Made by a program: the position numbers and the translations under genes
Source of the DNA: Asticcacaulis currens
Lineage (GTDB): Bacteria > Pseudomonadota > Alphaproteobacteria > Caulobacterales > Caulobacteraceae
Direction of reading: 5' to 3'
Length of the DNA stretch: 64,000 nt
Assembly: GCF_028550395.1 (NCBI RefSeq)
Contig: NZ_JAQQKW010000001.1
Coordinates: forward strand, 62,001-126,000
Part shown: in pieces, positions 57,469-64,000 of the stretch
Layout: every line of letters starts with the position of its first letter
Numbering within the stretch: the first letter of the stretch is position 1
The notes under the pieces: generated by a model
What the model was told of the DNA's origin: nothing
Database searches by the model: none
The model's input: only the letters and a program-made list of their open reading frames with translations

Positions 57469-57768
57469 TCAGATCCACTTCGTCAAAAGGTTCGCGTTTG
57501 CCCCATGTTCAAGTGCCTGACGCGAAAGCAACACCCCGGGCTTAAGGAGTGACGCCACCGGCCGTGCCTTCCACACTGGGTCATACCAGCGACGTCCGTC
57601 ACCCCCAATACCAACAACGCCACATCCAATATTCAACGGATCCAATTGGGGTCCACCTTCCTTCCTAGTGGACACATCTCCAACATCCCCAGCTTCACCA
57701 AAAGGTGCAGGGAAATTTGCACTTACATTTAAACCAAAGGTTATGAAGCCTTCGATTAAATCAAGTGC
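57469..57768 (-). pseudogene. Open frame without start, possible gene remnant
   Basis: In the 475-base gap between the DUF1501 and acyltransferase genes, the minus strand has 100 uninterrupted codons between stops. It contains ITFGLNVSANFPAPFGEAGD and ends SRQALEHGANANLLTKWI. The only starts are GTGs inside it (for example 57675) without ribosome-binding sites. The sequence looks protein-like but matches nothing I recognise; the last part faintly recalls an ankyrin repeat. It may be the tail of a lost gene at the edge of the AT-richer polysaccharide locus. Nothing else is visible in the gap. Confidence 0.25.
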
Positions 57769-57798
57769 TTAAAATAAGGAGGAAGTCTTCGAGCGTGG

Positions 57799-58842
57799 TC
57801 ATCGTGCCCATCTCTCGGTCCACTTGTTTACATGGGCCATCATAGGCTTTTCGATCCACAGGTAAAAGGCGATGCTTCCGACAAAAGCCACTCCAGCGAC
57901 AATCATAAACTTTCCTACGTTTCCGAACGGTATCCGGTCACCAAGAATCAAGACAATCTTACACATGGCCGAAACAAAGGGAAAATGCGCCAGATAGATT
58001 GAATATGATGCAGTGCCCAAGAATAGCAGAAATTTCGGCAATTTCACTTCGTAAAGCTGCTCAAGACGTGCACTTCCCATAATTATCAATGCCGCACCAA
58101 GACCGTAAAACACCTCGAAATAGTCATCCGACCAATCGCCATTGTAATAGTTCAACGTCCAGGTCGTGGCAAATATAGCTACACCAGAGATAAGAGATGT
58201 ACGCGGCATAGATACTTTTTTATGGATATACAAATAAGAAGCGCCCATACCAAACAAAAACAACAGGTGTATTCTGGCGAAGTAGAAGGCAAGTATATCT
58301 GATTTGAAATCGGTAAATACGTCGTATAATGAGGCCAGTCCCCACGCTATTAGGATAGGAAAACCTATTTTCGGCTTCCATATTGCTATAATGAACAATG
58401 CGTAAAACAGCATTTCATGACGAAGAGTCCATTCAGCAGTCAGCCATGGGTTGTCATTGGTCGGCAGAATCAACAGCGCCGCAGGTAAAGATTCCAGGTC
58501 GAAGCGGTGCGGGAACAGAAAATAGGTGAACGGAATGAGAGCTAACAGCACGACCCACAACACAGGGTAAACCCGGCGCACACGCTTCACTATAAAGCCA
58601 CGTATCTTAGACGGGTCTCCCAACTGATGGTGGTGGGCGAGAAAGATGACAAACCCACTCAGGACGAAGAAGAACGGAACGCCACTCGATCCTGGCACGA
58701 AGATGGGAAAGATGTTTTCACCGAGATAAACGGGTCTGGCGAGCGTCAGCTCGACGTGAAGCAGCAACACAGCAAGCGCCGCTAAAGCGCGGCCAATTTG
58801 CAAGCTTTCTAGAGAAGATTTCCCCTTAACACTCATCGTCAT
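57799..58842 (-). CDS. Acyltransferase 3 family membrane protein
   Basis: This 347-residue multi-span protein of the acyltransferase 3 (OafA/NodX-like) family has the conserved Arg-His pair in GRALAALAVLLLHVEL, SGVPFFFVLSGFVIFLA and WTLRHEMLFYALF. About ten membrane helices are visible. Such proteins O-acetylate surface polysaccharides or lipids. Its start overlaps the stop of the next acyltransferase (58842), so the two are coupled. Codon use is more AT-rich than in the pectin genes, as usual for surface-polysaccharide loci. Confidence 0.88.
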   Translation of the reverse strand: MTMSVKGKSSLESLQIGRALAALAVLLLHVELTLARPVYLGENIFPIFVPGSSGVPFFFVLSGFVIFLAHHHQLGDPSKIRGFIVKRVRRVYPVLWVVLLALIPFTYFLFPHRFDLESLPAALLILPTNDNPWLTAEWTLRHEMLFYALFIIAIWKPKIGFPILIAWGLASLYDVFTDFKSDILAFYFARIHLLFLFGMGASYLYIHKKVSMPRTSLISGVAIFATTWTLNYYNGDWSDDYFEVFYGLGAALIIMGSARLEQLYEVKLPKFLLFLGTASYSIYLAHFPFVSAMCKIVLILGDRIPFGNVGKFMIVAGVAFVGSIAFYLWIEKPMMAHVNKWTERWAR

Positions 58843-60032
58843 TACTCCTTATCGCGCTCGTTCTGGGGCGCACTCGGTTTGTTCGCACCGAATAAATTGG
58901 GCATTTTGTTGCGCAGGGCTGTTTGTATAGCTGGTTCGATCCCCAACGAGACAATTAGGGCCGCGACAAAAGCCATAGCAATACCAAGCGCAAGGGCGAG
59001 ATATATGTTGGTGAAAGATAAAGCAAAGATGATTGCCGCCAAGCCTACCGGATTGTGGATGAGGTAAAGAGGGTAGGTCATAAGGCCGACCCGGCGAATA
59101 GAGCCGAGATGACGACGGAACATCACAACTAAATGTTCGTTAAAGAAGAGCGACGCGGCGCATAGGGCAAATGCGCCCGTCCACAACGCGAGCGCCGGAA
59201 CCGGAGACAAGCGAAGCAAGGACGCGCGTTCAATGATCCCATTCTGCGCAACGATTTCCATCCAGCACGCCAACATTGGAAGGATCATCGGAGACAACTG
59301 GCGCACTTCAAAGCCACTATCTCTCCAGGTCTTCAACATGATCCCCAGAGCAAAGAAGCAACCATGTTGCACAAGAAGGAGTTGGAAGGGGCGGAAGCCT
59401 CCAGCCTTGTTGCTCAGGTCGTATATAATTCCGCTTGGAAAGGCGGTTGTAAGCACAAAATAGGTCAGCCAAAATAGCAGGCTGATTACACCAAGCACAG
59501 CGGCAAAAGTACCGATAAAACGCCCCCAACCCTGCCTGAGCATAATAAATATCATGACATAGAATGAGACTTCGATACCCAGAGTCCAGTAGACACCGTC
59601 TATAGCCGAAAAAAGTGGAAATAAGGTGAGGGTGCGAATCAGAGACGGGACCAGTTCATCCAAAGGTCGGCCGAAGACAAGATAGTAGACTACGAATGCT
59701 ATAGGGGCACAAATCCATACGCCCGGCAAAAGCCTTAGAACTCGACCCCAGGCAAATCGTTGGGGCGTTGTATTGTGTGCGGAGTACGCAATCACATAAC
59801 CAGAAATGACAAAAAAGATTTCGACGCCCACCCAACCGAAATGGCTCAGGCTCATAAATGTCGCGGCGGCGGATGGCGCGATGTGGTTGATAAGCGTGTC
59901 GTCAACGGCTGTGAAGTGCCAGAAGCCAAAATGATACAGAACGACTATCGTTGCGGCCACCAGGCGCAGTACATCCAGACCAATGATCTGACTACTTATT
60001 ACTTTGGTAGCGGATTCCGTATGAGAAGTCAC
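58842..60032 (-). CDS. Acyltransferase 3 family membrane protein
   Basis: The second acyltransferase 3 protein, 396 residues, has IGLDVLRLVAATIVVLYHFG (Arg-His pair), GVEIFFVISGYVIAYSA and WTLGIEVSFYVMIF. It shares the fold but little sequence with its neighbour, so the two probably modify different positions or use different acyl groups. It has a short charged cytoplasmic tail (KPSAPQNERDKE). The 228 bases upstream are AT-rich and gene-free and probably hold the promoter. Confidence 0.88.
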   Translation of the reverse strand: MTSHTESATKVISSQIIGLDVLRLVAATIVVLYHFGFWHFTAVDDTLINHIAPSAAATFMSLSHFGWVGVEIFFVISGYVIAYSAHNTTPQRFAWGRVLRLLPGVWICAPIAFVVYYLVFGRPLDELVPSLIRTLTLFPLFSAIDGVYWTLGIEVSFYVMIFIMLRQGWGRFIGTFAAVLGVISLLFWLTYFVLTTAFPSGIIYDLSNKAGGFRPFQLLLVQHGCFFALGIMLKTWRDSGFEVRQLSPMILPMLACWMEIVAQNGIIERASLLRLSPVPALALWTGAFALCAASLFFNEHLVVMFRRHLGSIRRVGLMTYPLYLIHNPVGLAAIIFALSFTNIYLALALGIAMAFVAALIVSLGIEPAIQTALRNKMPNLFGANKPSAPQNERDKE

Positions 60033-60260
60033 AGATAGCCCCCTTTCATTTCCGATCTCATCGTGAATTTGAACATCTGATGAAAGGACATGCCAAGATC
60101 GGAAAGGCTCAAAATTTGACGTTTTCCGCAGATGATGCGTTTTGAATGAGCTCAGAGCAAAATTTGTGCCTCATAGACACCAGCCGATAAAAAAAACCGC
60201 ACAAATGAATTTTTACAAAAAGAGAGCGTGCTTTTTTTAGACCGTGGAGGCACTTAATTC

Positions 60261-61682
60261 TCAAACGCTGTCTTTGGCAGCGTGTTTTGTCGAAAAATAC
60301 GAAATGCCCATGATCGCACCGAAGGCTGCGCCCAAGAAGACCCCGAAATCCGGGCTTGTGCCCGCCAGATACATCCCAACAAAAGCCACGAGGATCGAAA
60401 GTTTAAGACCATGTGTCAATTCGAAATCGACAGGGTTGTTGCTCCAAACCTTCGCCAGGAACACCTGGAAAACATAAATGCCAAATAGAACCGCGCCAAC
60501 AACCCCAGTGCTTGCCAACACATTGACGAAAAAGTTGGACGTCCGAACGCTGCCAATACCGACGCCCAGCCCCATGGACTCCTTAAACGCTACCATGCCG
60601 TAGAAGGTCCATGCGCTGCGCTCTGCAAAAGATGTCGACTGACTTTTCTTTAGCACCGTCGTCTCCACCATCCTCACAGCAAATTCGCGGAAGCCTTCAT
60701 TGGCTACGATGACGCAGATAAAGATCATTCCGACACAAAACGCGAACCACAATTCCCGCAACGCCGCCGCCTTTTGCTTCGGTGATCCGTTGACAAGCCT
60801 AAAAAATCCGTCAGCCACGAGCAACGCCCCGGTGACCGCCAGGGCACCATAAGCCGATGAAGATGTCGACAAGGCCGACAAAACCAGACATAGCGCTCCT
60901 ATTGGGATAGCAACCCTCCATTTATCACGGTCGGGGAAGGCATTTCGACAAAATAAAAGGGCACCGCCGATGGCCGCCGCCAACGTCCCATAGCTCGAAG
61001 CCTCGGGCATCAAGCCGATGATACGGCGCGCGCCGAGAACTACATTGTCTGTCATGAAGATATATGACGCAGTCCGAAACTGCTCAAGCACCCCTCCCAA
61101 GCCAGTGAATGGCGAAACCATGTCAGCGACCCCAGTAATGATGACGGCACCGCCGGCCCAAATAAGTGCCGCCGCGAAGCGGTAAGCGAAGTTTTCGGCT
61201 CTAGCCAGGACAAAAAAAGTAACCGCCACGCCACAGGAAATAATCAAATTGATGCTTTGATTAAAATTTGACCCGCTTGGATAGATGGGTATGGGCTGGA
61301 CAAAGCCCGCAGCTGGGTAAGCAGATATCTGGCCTGCGAAGGCTCGAGGCAGGACAAATGCGCCAGTCACGGCCAATACGGTGTAAACGACCAAGAAGCC
61401 CATGCCTCTCAGATCGCGTGAAGCGATATATACCTGATAGATGCCACCGGGCACCAAGACGGATTTCATTGACAGAAGCAGAAATGCCATGGATGACGCG
61501 AGAATCGTCGTGCCCCCGAGCATTGAGGCCGGCACGATAGCCAGAGAACCGAATGCCAGTAGTGAAAAGGCCAGATAGATCTGGAAGTTTCCACGATGGA
61601 ACCAAGCGAATATGATCAAAAAAATAGCTACTATGCAGGGTATAGGCAATAACAGAGCCCCATTTAATGATGCGTGCGGCAA
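60261..61682 (-). CDS. O-antigen polymerase/ligase-like (Wzy/WaaL) membrane protein
   Basis: The 473-residue protein has about twelve predicted helices and a large periplasmic loop region (about 115-165 and 210-235). The C-terminal stretch RSAWTFYGMVAFKESMGLGV with GSVRTSNFFVNVLASTGVVG is typical of Wzy_C/O-antigen ligase proteins. It would polymerise or transfer lipid-linked oligosaccharide repeats in the periplasm. Wzy proteins diverge strongly, so the assignment rests on topology and that motif. Neighbouring acyltransferases, a GT2 and a Wzx-like flippase support a polysaccharide locus. Confidence 0.78.
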   Translation of the reverse strand: MPHASLNGALLLPIPCIVAIFLIIFAWFHRGNFQIYLAFSLLAFGSLAIVPASMLGGTTILASSMAFLLLSMKSVLVPGGIYQVYIASRDLRGMGFLVVYTVLAVTGAFVLPRAFAGQISAYPAAGFVQPIPIYPSGSNFNQSINLIISCGVAVTFFVLARAENFAYRFAAALIWAGGAVIITGVADMVSPFTGLGGVLEQFRTASYIFMTDNVVLGARRIIGLMPEASSYGTLAAAIGGALLFCRNAFPDRDKWRVAIPIGALCLVLSALSTSSSAYGALAVTGALLVADGFFRLVNGSPKQKAAALRELWFAFCVGMIFICVIVANEGFREFAVRMVETTVLKKSQSTSFAERSAWTFYGMVAFKESMGLGVGIGSVRTSNFFVNVLASTGVVGAVLFGIYVFQVFLAKVWSNNPVDFELTHGLKLSILVAFVGMYLAGTSPDFGVFLGAAFGAIMGISYFSTKHAAKDSV

Positions 61683-61851
61683 ATACGCCCGTCACGCCGG
61701 GTACGACAAAGAATCTACTTAATCACTCTAATTTTGAGACTTTGCATCTACATCAGCCGCTGCCAGAAAATTTGATGCCGCTTCCGACTAAAGGAAGGAA
61801 GGCCAAATCCGCAACTTAATTGATTCTAAGCTCATATTTCACCCAAGACCT

Positions 61852-62727
61852 TTACAACTCCAGGCATTTCCGAGGGTCGGCCGGTGAGTACAGGCAATCT
61901 CTGATAGCCTTTAAATTACCGACAAATCGCCCTCTGCGGTCAACCCACGGCTCAGGAATGAACTGTCTCGTCATATTGGCGAAAACATTTCGGGCAATGC
62001 GCAAGGTACCGACGCCTAGTGGGACCGTACCCTTTTGCATCATATAAACAACGTTCGCTACTTGCGAATATCCCAACCGCTGCCCAGGTGACCGTCCGGA
62101 TTTCGACCCCATATGCACCCCACGCAGCCTGTTAGACTTCACAATCCTACCAAATGGGGCGAGACGTCGGGAGAAATCGACATCTTCCCACCAACTGTAT
62201 AGCGGTAGGGCCTCATCAAATAAAATGCCGTGCCTGCGGGCTTCGGACATGCGGACGATCATGTTGCAGCCGTACCCGTTGAATACATTTTGCAGCATTT
62301 CCTCCGGTTGCGGAGGCAAAGTCTCCACCATGCGTTTGGCATCGTCTAAGGTGATGCCGATCCCTTGGGCACCATCGGCTATGACATCTCCCGTCGCAAT
62401 TACGATATCGGGTTGTGAGATGAACAGGCGCTCGACCTCTAATAAGAAATCCGGATCGGCGATGTAATCGTCATCCAAAAAGACCATCAGATCGGTATCA
62501 GTGGCATGACGAATAATAACATTACGTTGGGTCGAGGCGCCAACACCGCCCCTGACGACCGTTAGGGGAAAAGTATAGTGTGCGGCCTCTTCCAAAAAAT
62601 CAGTCTCTTTGGCCGGGCATATCGTCACCATGTCAGGCGCTCGGACTTGCCTCTCCAGATATTTCAGCGTGAGCGAGAGTAATTCTCGCCGTCCACTAGT
62701 CGCTATTGCAACCGTTATATGCATCAT
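61852..62727 (-). CDS. Family 2 glycosyltransferase
   Basis: The ATG at 62727 (or the adjacent ATG at 62724) with a GGGAG ribosome-binding site gives about 291 residues. The GT-A fold is shown by HITVAIATSGRRELLSLTLK at the start, the DDD metal motif in LMVFLDDDYIADPDFL and the acceptor-side WWEDVDFSRRLAPFG. It transfers a sugar from a nucleotide donor onto a lipid-linked acceptor in the cytoplasm. The longer frame from 62763 adds an unrelated Arg-rich stretch. The donor and linkage cannot be read from the sequence. Confidence 0.88.
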   Translation of the reverse strand: MMHITVAIATSGRRELLSLTLKYLERQVRAPDMVTICPAKETDFLEEAAHYTFPLTVVRGGVGASTQRNVIIRHATDTDLMVFLDDDYIADPDFLLEVERLFISQPDIVIATGDVIADGAQGIGITLDDAKRMVETLPPQPEEMLQNVFNGYGCNMIVRMSEARRHGILFDEALPLYSWWEDVDFSRRLAPFGRIVKSNRLRGVHMGSKSGRSPGQRLGYSQVANVVYMMQKGTVPLGVGTLRIARNVFANMTRQFIPEPWVDRRGRFVGNLKAIRDCLYSPADPRKCLEL

Positions 62728-62763
62728 CGCTCCCGAACAGATCAACGGCCTTCGCACCCGCAC

Positions 62764-63160
62764 AATAGGTTAAAACCATTAAGCCCTACGACAAGGACTG
62801 GCAATCAAAAATGAATGCCGCGCCCCCGGCTAAGACAGGGTATGTCAGTCTAAACTCAGGTACACTACGTTAAATTGAAGCTCTCGTGCAAAGCCCTCAT
62901 CTGGACATTCTGCCAAGCAGCAAACCGCGATGCGTGCCCGCCACCCGCATTTGGATTTAACGGACAAGCCTCGTGCGTGAAGCTGAGCGTGCGCGTATAA
63001 ATATGGCTGTTATTCCCTAAATAATCATACTAAACAATAGTTAAAATAAATTATCATCGGCTCCCGAGCGCCTGGGGGTCATCTTTTGCAGTTGCGAAAT
63101 TAATGCCGAAACGGTACGAGGACGAATTGTTGGCAGCACGCACGGCCTTGAGGAAATGTA
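62764..63160. other. AT-rich divergent intergenic region
   Basis: This 397-base gap between the glycosyltransferase and the flippase has no convincing gene. An AT-rich core at about 63000-63055 probably contains promoters for the two divergent genes. No clear operator or terminator was seen. Confidence 0.5.
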
Positions 63161-64000
63161 ATGAGTGACTCCCGCCGTCTCGCGACCAGCATGGTAGCCA
63201 GTTGGGGCGCGAACATCGTCAAAGCGGTCGTTCAGATCGTGATGCTCCCTATAATGGCCCGCTTTCTTGGACCTACGGAAATGGGGCTTTATGCCTTAGC
63301 CCTACCCCTTGTCGGTCTGGCCATGCCTCTGGCAGATGCGGGACTCGCCAACAGCTTGGCTAGAGAAAAATCGGAAAACAAAGCCGTCTGGTCAACCGCC
63401 TTCTGGATGCTGCAAGGGATCGGTTTCTTTTTGGCATTGGCGGTCATTGCCGGGTCACACCTCGTGGCCTACACGGCGCATCAACCCAGACTTCCGCTGA
63501 TCATCGCCGCGCTGTCTGTTATCTTCCCGATGCTGGCTCTTTCAGTGATACCAATGGCCCGCGTCCTTCAGAAGGGACGCCTGGTCGCACCGGCCATGAT
63601 CGACATGATCAGCAACGTATTGGGCGCTGGCCTTGGCATCTGGTTTGCGTTTGCTCATTTCGGCGTGTGGGCGATGGTCATTCAGTATAGCTCTGTGTTC
63701 TTTTTCAGAGCAGTGCTCTATAATTTCACGGAGTTCTTCCTTCCGCGATTTATGTTCAGTCTCCATGGCCTTGCCGGCCATCTGCAGATGGGTGGATCTA
63801 TCACCGGATCGAGGCTGGCCGAATTCGCTGGTCGTGTCTTAGAAAATTCTCTTGTCTCGCGCAGCTTAGGAGGCGTGGCTCTAGGCAGTTATGGCTTTGC
63901 CACACAGGCATCACGATTTCTCAGCGAAGCCGTCAGCAATTCATTGTGGGCGAACCTATACTATACGTCTTTGCACAGCGAAGCCGCTGTTTCAGCGGCA
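63161..64000 (+). CDS. Wzx-like polysaccharide flippase, partial
   Basis: The ATG at 63161 follows GAGGAA and the frame stays open to the window end (280 codons). The sequence SMVASWGANIVKAVVQIVML, then PIMARFLGPTEMGLYALALP and DAGLANSLAREKS, is typical of the polysaccharide-synthesis/MATE-like flippases (Wzx), with eight or so helices in the visible part. It would flip lipid-linked repeat units to the periplasm for the Wzy-like polymerase encoded nearby. The C-terminal part lies outside the window. Confidence 0.85.
   Translation, partial: MSDSRRLATSMVASWGANIVKAVVQIVMLPIMARFLGPTEMGLYALALPLVGLAMPLADAGLANSLAREKSENKAVWSTAFWMLQGIGFFLALAVIAGSHLVAYTAHQPRLPLIIAALSVIFPMLALSVIPMARVLQKGRLVAPAMIDMISNVLGAGLGIWFAFAHFGVWAMVIQYSSVFFFRAVLYNFTEFFLPRFMFSLHGLAGHLQMGGSITGSRLAEFAGRVLENSLVSRSLGGVALGSYGFATQASRFLSEAVSNSLWANLYYTSLHSEAAVSAA

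Overview
The window looks like chromosome of a Caulobacteraceae-type alphaproteobacterium, most likely an Asticcacaulis relative. This rests on gene content and GC-rich codon use, not on any marker gene. No rRNA, tRNA, insertion sequence, CRISPR array or replication origin was recognised. Both ends cut through genes.

Pectin backbone use (1-10.3 kb). A tightly overlapping minus-strand operon encodes an ABC sugar transporter (ATPase, two permeases, lipoprotein binding protein), a GH28 polygalacturonase, a GH105 unsaturated-uronyl hydrolase and a 2-keto-4-pentenoate hydratase-type protein. Opposite it lie an RpiB-like isomerase, kduD and kduI, which take 4-deoxy-5-ketouronate to 2-keto-3-deoxygluconate. 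A GAAACC/GGTTTC operator-like motif sits ahead of the ABC operon, kduD and kduI, so one LacI-type regulator encoded elsewhere probably controls all three.

Oxidative L-rhamnose route (10.3-15.7 kb). L-rhamnose 1-dehydrogenase, rhamnonate dehydratase, a 2,4-diketo-3-deoxyrhamnonate hydrolase (FAH family), a 2-keto-3-deoxyrhamnonate 4-dehydrogenase (SDR) and a COG3618 lactonase form a complete non-phosphorylated pathway. It is accompanied by an IclR regulator that has kept only its DNA-binding domain.

Miscellaneous block (15.8-26.1 kb). A GT41/SPINDLY-type protein glycosyltransferase (FlmG-like) sits beside a decayed DegT-type sugar aminotransferase. Citramalate synthase follows, then a cupredoxin / HAMP-GGDEF-EAL / outer-membrane-barrel operon, then a small-protein / SPFH / ribbon-helix-helix operon with a clear palindromic operator.

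Rhamnogalacturonan block (26.2-35 kb). This holds a GPH-family transporter, a second GH105, an unusual GH43-GH35 fusion, a CE12-type rhamnogalacturonan acetylesterase and rhamnose mutarotase.

HipBA and a secretin cluster (35.4-43.8 kb). A HipB/HipA module with a perfect inverted repeat is followed by a membrane-anchored HTH-TPR regulator. Next come an unknown secreted protein, a TPR-secretin lipoprotein and two unknown exported proteins, the last disrupted by two single-base frameshifts. This group lacks the ATPase and inner-membrane parts of known secretin systems and is the best candidate for something undescribed.

Isomerase-type L-rhamnose route (43.9-48.9 kb). A DeoR regulator, an FGGY kinase, L-rhamnose isomerase and a DUF1961 (YesU-like) protein give the strain a second L-rhamnose pathway.

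Housekeeping and surface genes (49-64 kb). These are CutA, a one-chain nucleotidyltransferase-HEPN protein, a SWIM-SNF2 helicase, a DUF1800/DUF1501 export pair, and an AT-richer surface-polysaccharide locus with two acyltransferases, a Wzy-like protein, a family 2 glycosyltransferase and a Wzx-like flippase cut by the window end.
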